A stretch of DNA of 64,000 nt from Psychroflexus sediminis (GCF_900099815.1 NZ_FNCW01000005.1:62001-126000), one strand, 5' to 3'; counted from the first letter of the stretch, positions 43,324 to 53,173 are shown. Program-made: numbers and translations. The notes: generated by a model not told the origin, from the letters alone.

Positions 43324-45276
43324 TTACAGAACACGATTCAACTTGTTGGAAATCAAAACTTCCAGACCATTGTATTCCATAGTCTCACGCATAAGTTCAA
43401 TGTCGACGTCTTCTTTCTGATCTCTGATGACTTCACTTAAATCCTGTACTTTTTTCCGGATAAGATAACGTCTTAGATTTAAAATAGTTTCCATGACTTC
43501 TCTGGGATCTAAAACACTTTTGTCAATCACAAAAATCTCCTGACGCTTCCAGTCGTGCAGTTGATTTTTTTCATTCTCCATCAAAATAGAAGTCACTTCC
43601 TGGGCCAGCTCCGGCTTTAAATGATTGATAAAGGTATCGATTTTTAAAGCTCTTTCTTTTGCAAAAATCCCGATGATTTGATCGTAAAGCTCTTTAAAGA
43701 GGGCATTGGAAAACTCTACTTCATCCTCCTGCAATTCAATGAAAATCTTTTCAAAAACAACATATTCGCGCTTGACTTCAATATGCTTGTCTTCTTCAAA
43801 ATCAAAATCAAAATCTGTGAAAATTGCAGTCTGATCACCATACCTCAACAATAACTGAATGATACTTCTCTCTAAAACATATTGATGATCGACTTTTGCT
43901 ACCGGACTAGACTCAGGAGTTTCTTTAACGACTTGAAGTGATTTTTTCCTGATCCCTCGACTTGCCTCTTTTCTATCTTTGGACAGCATTTGAGCCAGGG
44001 TACTAAACAAAACATCCTCCGAAACATCCAGAAGGCTTGAGCAGGTTTGAATATAGATTTCTTGAGTGATCTGATCGGGAATCTTAGAAATCGAGTTTAC
44101 AATATCCCTGACTATTTCAGCTTTCTTTACCGGATCCTTTTCTGCATCTTCCAGTAAAAGTGATGCTTTAAATCTTATAAAATCCTTCGCATTTTCATCG
44201 AGATAGGCCTGTAAATCCTCTAATGTATTGGCTTTTGCAAAACTATCGGGATCTTCACCTTCAGGAAAAAGACAAACTTTCACATTCATACCCTGCTCCA
44301 AAATCAAATCTATACCGCGGATAGAAGCTCTCAATCCGGCAGCATCTCCATCAAATAAAACAGTGATGTTATTGGTCAGCCGGCTAATCAATCGAATTTG
44401 TTCAGGGGTTAGAGCAGTTCCAGAAGAAGCCACCACGTTTTCAATCCCGGTTTGGTTAAACTGAATGACATCTGTATACCCTTCAACTAAATAACATTTA
44501 TCGGCTTTAGCTATAGTTTGCTTAGCCTGATATAAGCCATAAAGCACTTTACTTTTATGGTAAACCTCACTTTCGGGTGAATTGAGATATTTAGCCTGCT
44601 TTTTATCATTGGTCAAAATTCGCCCCCCAAAACCAAGCACACGACCAGACATAGAATGGATGGGAAACATCACTCGTCCTTTGAACCTGTCAAATCTCTT
44701 TTCACCTTTTACAATGCTAAGACCTGTCTTCTCTAGATATTCCAGCTTATATCCCTTCTCCAAAGCAGTATCGGTAAAAGCCTGCCATTCATTTGGAGAA
44801 TATCCCAGATCGAATTTTTCAATTGTTTCTGAAGTAAATCCCCGGTTTTTAAAATAGCTCAGACCAACCGACTTGCCTTCATCGGTATGAAGCATCTGCT
44901 TCACAAAGAAGGTCTTGGCAAATTCATTGACCAAATACATGCTTTCCCTTTCGCTGGCTTTTTCCTTTTCTTCTGAAGACTGTTCCGTTTCTTCAATTTC
45001 TATATTATAGCGTTTAGCCAAATGTTTGATGGCTTCGGGATAAGTAAAATGCTCGTGTTCCATCAGGAAGGCCACTACGTTACCGCCTTTTCCCGAACTG
45101 AAATCCTTCCAGATTTGCTTGACCGGAGAGACCATAAAGCTGGGGGTTCGCTCTTCGGTAAACGGACTTAAGCCTTTAAAATTACTCCCCGATTTTTTCA
45201 ATTGAACGTAATCGCCAATGACTTCCTCTACCCGAGAAATATCAAACACTTTATCAATGGTGGTTTTACTTATCAA
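43324..45276 (-). CDS. dnaG: DNA primase DnaG lacking the zinc-site cysteines
   Basis: DnaG makes RNA primers at the replication fork. The 650-residue protein has the primase N-terminal domain (about 1-100), the catalytic TOPRIM core with YLVEGYTDVIQF near 260-271 and VLFDGDAAGLRA near 308, and a C-terminal DnaB-binding region. The first domain should hold a Cys/His zinc ribbon (CPFH...CFGC in other bacteria), but here the same places read SPFT and DFSSG. All four ligands are replaced while the surrounding sequence is well kept (RTPSFMV, GGNVVAFLMEHE). The gene appears monocistronic. Confidence 0.95.
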   Translation of the reverse strand: MISKTTIDKVFDISRVEEVIGDYVQLKKSGSNFKGLSPFTEERTPSFMVSPVKQIWKDFSSGKGGNVVAFLMEHEHFTYPEAIKHLAKRYNIEIEETEQSSEEKEKASERESMYLVNEFAKTFFVKQMLHTDEGKSVGLSYFKNRGFTSETIEKFDLGYSPNEWQAFTDTALEKGYKLEYLEKTGLSIVKGEKRFDRFKGRVMFPIHSMSGRVLGFGGRILTNDKKQAKYLNSPESEVYHKSKVLYGLYQAKQTIAKADKCYLVEGYTDVIQFNQTGIENVVASSGTALTPEQIRLISRLTNNITVLFDGDAAGLRASIRGIDLILEQGMNVKVCLFPEGEDPDSFAKANTLEDLQAYLDENAKDFIRFKASLLLEDAEKDPVKKAEIVRDIVNSISKIPDQITQEIYIQTCSSLLDVSEDVLFSTLAQMLSKDRKEASRGIRKKSLQVVKETPESSPVAKVDHQYVLERSIIQLLLRYGDQTAIFTDFDFDFEEDKHIEVKREYVVFEKIFIELQEDEVEFSNALFKELYDQIIGIFAKERALKIDTFINHLKPELAQEVTSILMENEKNQLHDWKRQEIFVIDKSVLDPREVMETILNLRRYLIRKKVQDLSEVIRDQKEDVDIELMRETMEYNGLEVLISNKLNRVL

Positions 45277-45425
45277 CGGAAATCAATTTAGAAATAAGGA
45301 TAAAAATAAAATTATTTTATGAAGTCAATAGAATTTAATGAACAGCACTCTCTTTTTTTTTACGCAAATTATAATTTTAAAGCTTGGTGCTCCTGGGGTT
45401 TTATGTTTGAGAGCTTTGTTCGGGG

Positions 45426-46403
45426 TTATTTCTCCCGATCTATAACGTAATCTATCATCAGTTGTAAAGAAGATCTATAAGGGGATTCTGGATATTGCTG
45501 TAGAATTTCTGAAGCTTCTTCTTGAAATGCTTTCATTTTAGTTTGAGCATATTCTAAACCACCGGAAGATTTCACAAAGTCTATAACTTCATTGACGCGC
45601 TTCTTGTCCTTATTGTGATTCTTTACCGAATTGATAATCCAGTCTTTGTCTTTTTTTGAAACCTGATTTAAAGTGTATATAAGCGGAAGCGTCATTTTCT
45701 GTTCTTTGATATCGATTCCTGTTGGTTTACCGATTTTTTGCTCCCCGTAATCAAATAAATCATCTTTGATCTGAAATGCCATGCCGATAAGCTCTCCAAA
45801 TTTACGCATAGATTCCACGTGAGCGGACTCAGGTCTTACAGCAGCTGCTCCAAGGCTACAACAGGCAGCAATGAGCGTTGCCGTTTTTTGACGAATAATT
45901 TCGTAATAAATATCTTCGGTAATATCAAGACGACGAGCCTTTTCAATTTGAAGCAACTCACCTTCGCTCATTTCTCTTACAGCAACCGAAATAATTTTCA
46001 ACAGGTCAAAATCATCATTATCAATAGACAGCAACAAACCTTTAGACAATAAAAAATCCCCCACTAAGACGGCGATTTTGTTTTTCCACAGGGCATTGAT
46101 AGAAAAGAAACCGCGACGCTGATTGCTATCATCCACAATATCATCGTGAACCAAAGTGGCGGTATGAATCAATTCGATCACTGAAGCTCCCCTGTAAGTT
46201 CTGTCGTTTACTTCGCCATTGGAAACCATTTTGGCTACCAAAAACACAAACATCGGTCGCATTTGCTTGCCTTTCCTATTAACGATAAAATGGGTGATTT
46301 TATTGAGGAGGGCCACACGGGAAGACATGAAAAGCGAGAACTTTTTTTCAAAAAGTTCCATCTCATGAGCTATGGGTTCCTTTATTTGAGAGACTGTTTT
46401 CAA
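45426..46403 (-). CDS. Long-chain polyprenyl diphosphate synthase
   Basis: The 325-residue trans-prenyltransferase has both aspartate-rich motifs, DDIVDD (in LVHDDIVDDSNQRRG near 82-96) and DDLFD near 215, which bind Mg-diphosphate. It also has GKQMRPMFVFLVAKM near 45. Enzymes of this type extend farnesyl diphosphate with isopentenyl units, here most likely for the menaquinone side chain. Chain length cannot be read with confidence. It stands 41 bases from rlmN on the same strand. Confidence 0.9.
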   Translation of the reverse strand: MKTVSQIKEPIAHEMELFEKKFSLFMSSRVALLNKITHFIVNRKGKQMRPMFVFLVAKMVSNGEVNDRTYRGASVIELIHTATLVHDDIVDDSNQRRGFFSINALWKNKIAVLVGDFLLSKGLLLSIDNDDFDLLKIISVAVREMSEGELLQIEKARRLDITEDIYYEIIRQKTATLIAACCSLGAAAVRPESAHVESMRKFGELIGMAFQIKDDLFDYGEQKIGKPTGIDIKEQKMTLPLIYTLNQVSKKDKDWIINSVKNHNKDKKRVNEVIDFVKSSGGLEYAQTKMKAFQEEASEILQQYPESPYRSSLQLMIDYVIDREK

Positions 46404-46444
46404 GACTCACAAATATAAACCCAAAATTCAATCTAAAGCCTTAA

Positions 46445-47491
46445 TCAAACTTTAATTTTATTGGCCAACTGACCACAGGCAGCATCGATATCTTTCCCTC
46501 TAGAATGCCGCAGAGTAACGGTTATTCTGTTGGCCTCGAGTGCATTGACATATTTGGCCACAGCCGCATCACTGCCTTGCTGGAAATCACCATCATCTAT
46601 TGGATTGTATTCGATGATATTGACTTTGCAGGGAATAGCCTGACAAAATTCAACCAGTGCCCTGATGTCTTCTTCCCTGTCGTTGATACCTTTCCAAACG
46701 ATATATTCATAAGTAACAGATTTTCCGGTTTTCTCGTACCAGTAAATCAAAGACGCTTTCAAATCGGCTAAAGGAAATTTAGCGTTAAAAGGCATAATTT
46801 GAGTTCTCACCTCATCGATCGCCGAATGCAAGGACACGGCTAAATGAAATTTGACTTCGTCATCTGCCAGTTTTTTAATCATTTTGGGAACTCCAGAAGT
46901 CGATAAGGTAATTCGACGCGGCGACATGCCTAAACCTTCAGGTGAAGTAATTTTTTCAATAGACTTCAATACATTGTTATAATTCATCAAAGGCTCCCCC
47001 ATGCCCATATACACAATATTGGATAAGGGAATGCCATTGTAAAGTTTACTTTCTTTATCGATAGCCACGACCTGATCAAAAATTTCGTCGGCATTCAGGT
47101 TTCTGAGACGTTTGAGTTTGGCAGTTGCACAAAATTTGCAGTCCAGACTACATCCCACCTGAGAAGATACACAAGCTGTTGTTCTGGACATCGTCGGAAT
47201 TAAAACAGATTCCACCGTAAAACCATCATGAAGCTTGACTGCATTTTTGATGGTTCCGTCCTTACTCCTTTGCATCTGGTCCACTTCGATATGATTGATG
47301 ACAAAATTGTCTATCAACATTTGCCTGGTTTCCTTGGACAAATTGGTCATCTCTTCAAAATTGTAGGTGGCTTTATTCCACAACCAATCATAAACCTGAG
47401 ACCCTCTGAAGGATTTATCACCTTGAGAAACAAAGAATTCCTGCAATTCTTTTTTGCTTAAGGCACGTATATCTTGTTTTGAGTTTTTCAC
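46445..47491 (-). CDS. rlmN: 23S rRNA (adenine2503-C2)-methyltransferase RlmN
   Basis: RlmN is a radical-SAM enzyme that methylates C2 of A2503 in 23S rRNA and A37 of some tRNAs. The 348-residue protein has the iron-sulfur motif CSLDCKFCATAK near 113-124, SNIVYMGMGEPLMNYNN near 155, and ITLSTSGVPKMI near 195. The late cysteine for the methyl shuttle lies in DAACGQLANKI near 340. Length and order are typical. Confidence 0.96.
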   Translation of the reverse strand: MKNSKQDIRALSKKELQEFFVSQGDKSFRGSQVYDWLWNKATYNFEEMTNLSKETRQMLIDNFVINHIEVDQMQRSKDGTIKNAVKLHDGFTVESVLIPTMSRTTACVSSQVGCSLDCKFCATAKLKRLRNLNADEIFDQVVAIDKESKLYNGIPLSNIVYMGMGEPLMNYNNVLKSIEKITSPEGLGMSPRRITLSTSGVPKMIKKLADDEVKFHLAVSLHSAIDEVRTQIMPFNAKFPLADLKASLIYWYEKTGKSVTYEYIVWKGINDREEDIRALVEFCQAIPCKVNIIEYNPIDDGDFQQGSDAAVAKYVNALEANRITVTLRHSRGKDIDAACGQLANKIKV

Positions 47492-47536
47492 TTTGCAAAA
47501 TTAGATAAAAAAGAAGGGAATCTTCCAAAAAGTATA

Positions 47537-48400
47537 TTAATGATACTTCGAAAACAAATCTGAAGCTTTATTGTAAGCAGATTCAAAGCTTGTCATACGA
47601 ATAGAATTTTCAATAACCCTGGAATTGAAATAGGACAGCATTTTTTCGGTTTGCATATTTCCTGTCAGATCATCTTTTGCCATAGGACAGCCTCCAAATC
47701 CTTGAATCGCGCCATCGAATCTTCTACAGCCTGCCTGAGTAGCTGCATGAATTTTTTCATACCAGGCTTCCGGGGTTGTATGGAGATGAGCGCCAAACTC
47801 CATGTTTGGATATTTCGGAATAAGCGTTGAAAACAAATCTTCAATCACATCTGGCGTTGAACTCCCTACAGTATCTGATAATGAAAGAATCTCGACACCC
47901 AAATCAGCTAACTTCTCTGTCCACTCCCCAACGATATCAGTACTCCAGGGATCGCCGTAAGGATTTCCAAACCCCATAGACAGGTAAGCCACTACCGATT
48001 TGTTGGAAGCCTGAGCAATCTCTAAAATCGATTTTAAAACCTCGACCGATTCAGCAATAGTTTTGTGCGTATTTCGCATCTGGAAATTTTCAGAAATAGA
48101 AAATGGATAGCCTAAATAATCAATTTCAGGAAATTTTGAGGCATCTTCTGCTCCTCTGATATTAGCAACAATTGCCAGAAGCCGACTTTGAGTCTGAGAT
48201 AAATCCAGCATGGACAAAACTTCAGCTGTATCTTGCATTTGAGGAATCGCCTTAGGAGATACAAAACTTCCAAAGTCTATCGTATCAAAACCACATTTCA
48301 AAAGAGACTGAATATATTTTACCTTTTCATCGGTAGGGATAAACGCTTTGATGCCTTGCATAGCATCTCTAGGACATTCAATGAGTTTTACTGATTTCAT
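47537..48400 (-). CDS. Hydroxymethylglutaryl-CoA lyase
   Basis: HMG-CoA lyase splits HMG-CoA into acetoacetate and acetyl-CoA at the end of leucine breakdown. The 287-residue TIM-barrel protein starts KLIECPRDAMQG (the R-D pair is catalytic) and has IDFGSFVSPKAIPQM near 41-55, SLSDTVGSSTPD near 172, FGAHLHTTPE near 203, and the signature cysteine in GFGGCPMAKDDLTGN near 235-249. It is cytoplasmic. No other leucine pathway gene is adjacent. A related aldolase function is a less likely alternative. Confidence 0.9.
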   Translation of the reverse strand: MKSVKLIECPRDAMQGIKAFIPTDEKVKYIQSLLKCGFDTIDFGSFVSPKAIPQMQDTAEVLSMLDLSQTQSRLLAIVANIRGAEDASKFPEIDYLGYPFSISENFQMRNTHKTIAESVEVLKSILEIAQASNKSVVAYLSMGFGNPYGDPWSTDIVGEWTEKLADLGVEILSLSDTVGSSTPDVIEDLFSTLIPKYPNMEFGAHLHTTPEAWYEKIHAATQAGCRRFDGAIQGFGGCPMAKDDLTGNMQTEKMLSYFNSRVIENSIRMTSFESAYNKASDLFSKYH

Positions 48401-48456
48401 GAGGTCAAATATACAGTTTTAAGGTATTTGCAAAAGTTGAAGCCGCTATGTTTTTT

Positions 48457-48540
48457 TTAAAACGGCATTTCATCAGAAATCAAATGCATCATCACTTCGT
48501 CCTCGAAGAGAGACAGACTGAATTCAGACGGACAATCCAT
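48457..48540 (-). CDS. Possible 27-residue ORF between lysE-type and HMG-CoA lyase genes
   Basis: An ATG frame encodes MDCPSEFSLSLFEDEVMM and nine more residues, ending DEMPF. It is acidic and protein-like in composition. The same frame continues without a stop back to the TAA of the LysE-type gene, so it could be a lost C-terminal extension, a remnant or a tiny gene. No family is recognised. Confidence 0.25.
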   Translation of the reverse strand: MDCPSEFSLSLFEDEVMMHLISDEMPF

Positions 48541-48561
48541 AGGTCTTTCCCGCAGTAGTTC

Positions 48562-49179
48562 TTAAAGCAAGATTAGAATAGCAATCGCCACAAATGTGAA
48601 AATTTGAAACCATTTCAGAAATGAATAGGATTGTGACGTTTTGAACAAGATTTTGGAGAGCTGATCAGAAAGAAGAGCGACCAGACTAAAAATGATAAAA
48701 GCCTGAAGCATAAACACTCCGCCTAAAATATAAAATTGCATCATCACATCTTTTTCCGTATCCCACAAAAACCCAGGAAAAAAAGCCAAAAAGAAAATAG
48801 TGACTTTGGGATTGAGAATATTCATGATAAAGCCAGTTTTAAAATCTGAAAACGCTAACTTTTTGGATACCGCAGTTTTGTCCTGAGAAAAACTTTGAGG
48901 TGGGGACGAATACACTTTATAAGCCAGAAACAGTAAATACAAGGCTCCCGCAATTTTGATACTCCAAAAAAGAAGTTCAGAATTTTTGATAATCAGGGAC
49001 ACGCCAAAAGCGACAAGGGAGGTATGAATAATTATTCCTGAAACCAAACCCAAAGCGATAAGCATTCCTTTTTTGTAGCCTCCTACCAGACTTTGAGAAA
49101 GCACATAAATGATATCCGGTCCGGGGGAAAACGTTAATAAAATAGACGCAATTAGAAAAGGGATGAGTTGTTCAAACAT
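48562..49179 (-). CDS. LysE/RhtB family amino acid exporter
   Basis: The 205-residue inner-membrane protein has about six helices and the family signature LLTFSPGPDIIYVLSQSLVGGYKKG near 15-40, and GFIMNILNPKVTIFFLAFFPGFL near 115. Members export amino acids such as lysine, threonine or homoserine lactone; the substrate is open here. It lies five bases after pyrD on the same strand, so the two are probably co-transcribed. Confidence 0.88.
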   Translation of the reverse strand: MFEQLIPFLIASILLTFSPGPDIIYVLSQSLVGGYKKGMLIALGLVSGIIIHTSLVAFGVSLIIKNSELLFWSIKIAGALYLLFLAYKVYSSPPQSFSQDKTAVSKKLAFSDFKTGFIMNILNPKVTIFFLAFFPGFLWDTEKDVMMQFYILGGVFMLQAFIIFSLVALLSDQLSKILFKTSQSYSFLKWFQIFTFVAIAILILL

Positions 49180-49184
49180 AAGAT

Positions 49185-50207
49185 TTAGGATCTTTTATCC
49201 AAAATAGCTTGATTGATAGCTTTGACAAGCCCCGGGCCTTCATACACAAATCCTGTATAAAGCTGGACTAAACTTGCACCCGCCTCCAGTTTTTCTAAAG
49301 CATCTTCTGGAGTCATGATACCCCCCACACCAATGATAGGGAAAGCTTTGTTGCTTTTTTCGGATAAAAACCGGATCACTTCAGTAGAGGATTTTCTTAA
49401 AGGCTTACCGCTTAAGCCACCAACTTCTTCTTTATTTTCCGAGGTTAATCCTGTTCTGGAAATCGTCGTATTAGTTGCAATCACCCCCGCAATTTTGGTG
49501 CTTTCTACTATCTCGATAATATCTAAAAGTTGAGACTCTGTAAGATCTGGCGCTATTTTCAGTAAAATAGGTTTAGATTTTGACTTCTTCTGATTTTTGG
49601 TTTGTAAATGACTCAAAAGCTGAGTCAAAGGTTCTTTGTCTTGAAGCGCTCTCAAATTCGGTGTGTTTGGAGAACTTACATTGACTACAAAGTAATCTAC
49701 ATAATCGAATAAGGCTTCGAAATTATAGTTATAATCATGCAAAGCTTCTTCGTTTGGTGTGATTTTATTTTTTCCAATATTTCCTCCAATTAAGACATTG
49801 GTATTTTTTTTCAAACGTTTTACAGCCTCATCCACACCTTCATTATTGAAGCCCATTCTGTTGATGATAGCAGAATCTTCTTTCAGTCTAAACAGTCTTC
49901 TTTTAGGATTACCGGCCTGAGCTTTTGGGGTCACTGTACCTATTTCGATAAACCCAAATCCAAAGCTGGACAGTTCTTCGTAGAGCTCCGCATTTTTATC
50001 AAAGCCTGCGGCAAGCCCTACAGGATTCTTAAATTTCAGACCAAATACTTCTCTTTCCAAACGCTTATCTTCTAGCGTGAATTTCTTTTTAATCAGTTGA
50101 GAGATACCTGGAAATCGATGAGCAAATTTTAAGGAGTTAAAACTAAAATGATGTACAGCTTCCGGATCAAATTGAAATAAAAGGGGTCTTAAAATCTGTT
50201 TATACAT
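49185..50207 (-). CDS. pyrD: Dihydroorotate dehydrogenase (quinone), class 2
   Basis: PyrD oxidises dihydroorotate to orotate and passes electrons to the quinone pool, in pyrimidine synthesis. The 340-residue protein has the class 2 N-terminal membrane-associating helix (about 1-35: [20 protein letters not shown]), [14 protein letters not shown] near 60, the catalytic serine in [15 protein letters not shown] near 174-188, and [20 protein letters not shown] near 297. It has its own promoter and is divergent from pepT. Confidence 0.95.
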   Translation of the reverse strand: MYKQILRPLLFQFDPEAVHHFSFNSLKFAHRFPGISQLIKKKFTLEDKRLEREVFGLKFKNPVGLAAGFDKNAELYEELSSFGFGFIEIGTVTPKAQAGNPKRRLFRLKEDSAIINRMGFNNEGVDEAVKRLKKNTNVLIGGNIGKNKITPNEEALHDYNYNFEALFDYVDYFVVNVSSPNTPNLRALQDKEPLTQLLSHLQTKNQKKSKSKPILLKIAPDLTESQLLDIIEIVESTKIAGVIATNTTISRTGLTSENKEEVGGLSGKPLRKSSTEVIRFLSEKSNKAFPIIGVGGIMTPEDALEKLEAGASLVQLYTGFVYEGPGLVKAINQAILDKRS

Positions 50208-50226
50208 CTTTTTGTAAGTTTAACTG

Positions 50227-50255
50227 CAAAACTAAAGCAAATCTCACGAAGTCAA
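50227..50255 (-). promoter_or_regulatory. Promoter of pyrD
   Basis: On the minus strand TTG (50253-50255) is followed after 18 bases by TAGTTTTG (50227-50234), matching the Bacteroidetes promoter TTG-N18-TAnnTTTG. It ends 20 bases before the pyrD ATG. Confidence 0.7.
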
Positions 50256-50289
50256 ACGAAAACAAGCAGGTTTAATAGCTTCAAATTCA

Positions 50290-50297
50290 TATTTTTG
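50290..50297 (+). promoter_or_regulatory. Putative -7 element (TATTTTTG) for pepT
   Basis: TATTTTTG matches TAnnTTTG 20 bases before the pepT ATG in the divergent spacer. A TTG is not present at the expected distance. Confidence 0.4.
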
Positions 50298-50316
50298 AAC
50301 AAAATAAAACAAGACT

Positions 50317-51561
50317 ATGATCAATTCTCAAAAGCTTCTTGAAAGATTTCTGACTTATATCAAAATAGATTCTCAAAGCGACCCCGATAGCGACACCACA
50401 CCAAGCACAGAAAAACAATGGGACATTGCCAACCTGCTCAAAAATGAATTGAAAAACATAGGCTTGCAAGACGTTAGCATAGACCATAAGGCTTATATCA
50501 TGGCTACCCTTCCTTCCAATGTGGAGTATGAAGTAGACACCATTGGATTTATTTCTCATTTTGACACCTCTCCAGATTTTAAAGCTTCGGAAATTAAGCC
50601 TCAGATCCATGAGAATTATGACGGTGGAGATATTGTTTTGAATAAGGAAAAAAATATAATCTTGTCTTCAAGTTATTTTGAAGACCTCAAACGATATCAA
50701 GGACAAACGCTCATCACAACCGATGGAACGACTTTGCTAAGTGCAGATGATAAAGCCGGTGTGACCGAAATCATCACCGCCATGGAATATTTGGTGAACC
50801 ACCCGGAAATCAAACACGGAAAAATAAGGATTGGCTTTACACCTGATGAAGAAATCGGCCGGGGTGCACATCATTTTGATGTTGAAAAATTTGGAGCTAA
50901 GTACGCCTATACCATGGATGGAAGTGAGATTGGAGAACTGGAATATGAAAACTTCAACGCAGCTTCAATTACCTTAAAGTTTAAAGGGACTAGCGTTCAT
51001 CCAGGTTATGCCAAGGATAAAATGATCAATTCTATGTACATGGCTCAGAAATTTATAGATGTCTTACCCAAAGATGAAGTCCCTGAGCGAACTGAAGGTT
51101 ATGAAGGTTTTTTTCATTTATCCAAAATTTCAGGCAACATTGAACTCACGGAGCTCAAATACATTGTTAGGGATCACGACAGAGATAAATTTGAAGCTAG
51201 AAAACAGCTCATGCAAGACATTGTTGCCAAAATGAATAACAGCATTGATGGAGCAAACATCAGCATTGAACTGAAAGACCAATATTTCAACATGAAAGAA
51301 AAAGTGGAGCCTATCAAATATATCGTTGATATCGCCGAACAAGCCATGAAAGAAGTGGATATTACACCAATTCTCAAGCCTATAAGGGGAGGAACCGATG
51401 GTGCACAACTGAGCTATAAAGGCCTGCCTTGTCCCAATATTTTTGCGGGAGGGCATAATTTTCATGGAAAATATGAATATGTTCCTCTGGAAAGCATGGT
51501 AAAAGCCGCAGAAGTGATTATCAAAATCGCGGAACTCACAGCAAAAAGGACACAGACTTGA
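50317..51561 (+). CDS. pepT: Peptidase T (tripeptide aminopeptidase)
   Basis: PepT is a dizinc M20 aminopeptidase that releases the N-terminal residue of tripeptides in the cytoplasm. The 414-residue protein has the first zinc histidine in GFISHFDTSPD near 78-88, TTLLSADDKAGVTEI near 138-152, the general-base glutamates in TPDEEIGRG near 174-182, YTMDGSEIGELEYENFNAA near 193-211, and the last zinc histidine in AGGHNFHGKYEYVP near 380. The full length and all metal ligands are present. Confidence 0.95.
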   Translation: MINSQKLLERFLTYIKIDSQSDPDSDTTPSTEKQWDIANLLKNELKNIGLQDVSIDHKAYIMATLPSNVEYEVDTIGFISHFDTSPDFKASEIKPQIHENYDGGDIVLNKEKNIILSSSYFEDLKRYQGQTLITTDGTTLLSADDKAGVTEIITAMEYLVNHPEIKHGKIRIGFTPDEEIGRGAHHFDVEKFGAKYAYTMDGSEIGELEYENFNAASITLKFKGTSVHPGYAKDKMINSMYMAQKFIDVLPKDEVPERTEGYEGFFHLSKISGNIELTELKYIVRDHDRDKFEARKQLMQDIVAKMNNSIDGANISIELKDQYFNMKEKVEPIKYIVDIAEQAMKEVDITPILKPIRGGTDGAQLSYKGLPCPNIFAGGHNFHGKYEYVPLESMVKAAEVIIKIAELTAKRTQT

Positions 51562-51696
51562 TGATGTAAGAGCCTCGGGAGTCGCCGGCTAATTAAACTC
51601 ACTATTTTTTCAGACATTGAGATTTAAGGACATAAAATCACCAATGATTTAAAACCTTATTTCTTTTTAAGTATATTAGTTATCAAATTCTCATAG

Positions 51697-52734
51697 ATGA
51701 AATTCTTCAAATACCTCTTTTTCCTTATTGTACTCGTTTTTGTCGTAGGATCGCTTTATATCGCGACTATCAGTGTTCCCGGTGAAAAATCTATCAATTT
51801 TGAAACCCCACTTAAAGCGGAACTTTTCCAGATAAAAATCAAAGATTTATCCACCTACGAGGCCTGGTTCAGCTTCCCTGAGAAATCCACATCAGAACCT
51901 AGACTCAGCAATCCGGAAGATTTTGAAAACACTACGCTTTCGTGGCAAAATCAAACTTTTGAAGCTATTAATTTTCAAAACAAAAGACTCACTGAAGATT
52001 CTATAATTCAGCAACTCGTTCTGAAAACCTGGTTAAGTTCTTCTGAAATTGATATCAACTGGACCTTTGTATCTTCAGAAGAAAACTCAATTATTGCCGT
52101 TCAGTTAAATTCAGATGCCAGCTTTTTGCAAAAAACTGAATATCTTTTTAAGGGAGAATCGCATTTAGAAATCACTGAAAATGCCATAAAAGAAAGCCTG
52201 AAAACCCTTGAAGAATCCATACTTAAGGAAATATCAGTTTACGAAATTTCACCCATCGGCAAGGTTGATACAGGTGGTTTTTATTTGCTTCATGCCACTT
52301 CCGCTGCCAGACTTAACTTCGAAAGTATACTCCAAAAATCAAGACCCATCTTTGAAAGTGTTGAAAATTTCATGGAAGAACAACAATTTGATGAGTATAA
52401 GGGAAGAATTATACTATTTGAGAATTTCTTTGATGATGCCAGTAGTGTCATATTTTCTTCAGGAATCGGGACAGAAAATCCTGTTGCTATTCCAGATTAT
52501 TTTGAAATTTTATCCAAACCCATCCCAAGAAGCCTCTATTTCAAAACACAACTCAGAGGGGATTATATCAATCTGAAACAGCTTTTGTCCATAAGCGAAT
52601 CTGTCATTGAAAAAAGAGACCTTAGTGTCAATAGATTTCTTAAGCCGTTTTTAGAATTTGAAATCGATGACACTGATACTATAAATCCAGCAGAATTGGT
52701 CACTAATCTTTACATTCCTATACTTGTAGATTGA
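51697..52734 (+). CDS. Membrane-anchored protein with SRPBCC-like and GyrI-like domains
   Basis: The 345-residue protein has an N-terminal signal anchor (KYLFFLIVLVFVVGSLYIATI) and then a region of about 140 residues that resembles START/SRPBCC-type proteins. The C-terminal part of about 150 residues resembles the GyrI-like effector-binding domain, ending INPAELVTNLYIPIL. GyrI-like domains bind small hydrophobic molecules. The anchor places the soluble part outside the cytoplasm. Its stop overlaps the start of crcB by one base (TGATG), so the two are co-transcribed. Confidence 0.7.
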   Translation: MKFFKYLFFLIVLVFVVGSLYIATISVPGEKSINFETPLKAELFQIKIKDLSTYEAWFSFPEKSTSEPRLSNPEDFENTTLSWQNQTFEAINFQNKRLTEDSIIQQLVLKTWLSSSEIDINWTFVSSEENSIIAVQLNSDASFLQKTEYLFKGESHLEITENAIKESLKTLEESILKEISVYEISPIGKVDTGGFYLLHATSAARLNFESILQKSRPIFESVENFMEEQQFDEYKGRIILFENFFDDASSVIFSSGIGTENPVAIPDYFEILSKPIPRSLYFKTQLRGDYINLKQLLSISESVIEKRDLSVNRFLKPFLEFEIDDTDTINPAELVTNLYIPILVD

Positions 52735-53114
52735 TGAAATCAGCTTTACTTGTTTTTCTAGGAGGTGGCTTGGGCAGTCTGGTACGCTATTGGGTTTCTT
52801 TACTAATAAATCAGCAACTGGATTCTAAACTCAATCTATACGGCACCTTCACCGTCAATATGATAGGGAGCCTGCTCATTGGTTTACTCATGGGCTGGAT
52901 GCTGAAATCTGAAACTTCATACCCCAACCTTCAACTTTTAGTGGTCGTAGGCTTTTGCGGTGGATTCACAACCTTTTCCACCTTTTCAGCAGAAAACCTC
53001 GACCTGATCAAAAACAAGCTTTACGCAGAATTTCTTTGGTATGGGTTAGGCAGCCTGTTGTTAGGAATACTCGCTGTTTTTATAGGCATTTTAATCATGA
53101 GGATAAAAGACTAA
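52734..53114 (+). CDS. crcB: Fluoride ion channel CrcB/Fluc
   Basis: CrcB lowers cytoplasmic fluoride as a dual-topology dimer in the inner membrane. The 126-residue protein has four helices with GGGLGSLVRYWVSLLIN near the start, YGTFTVNMIGSLLIG near 38-52 (the conserved asparagine), and GFCGGFTTFSTFSAEN near 73-88 with the two phenylalanines that line the pore. The start is the ATG at 52734. No fluoride riboswitch fits in the one-base overlap with the upstream gene. Confidence 0.95.
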   Translation: MKSALLVFLGGGLGSLVRYWVSLLINQQLDSKLNLYGTFTVNMIGSLLIGLLMGWMLKSETSYPNLQLLVVVGFCGGFTTFSTFSAENLDLIKNKLYAEFLWYGLGSLLLGILAVFIGILIMRIKD

Positions 53115-53173
53115 TGCGTGCTTTAGTCTTGCACGAAATCATAAGCCTTCGCTCAGCTTTGTAAAGCAATTAG

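Noticed and set aside
52700-52734. Fluoride riboswitch upstream of crcB
   Set aside because: crcB starts inside the stop codon of the upstream gene, leaving no room, and no riboswitch fold was seen further up.
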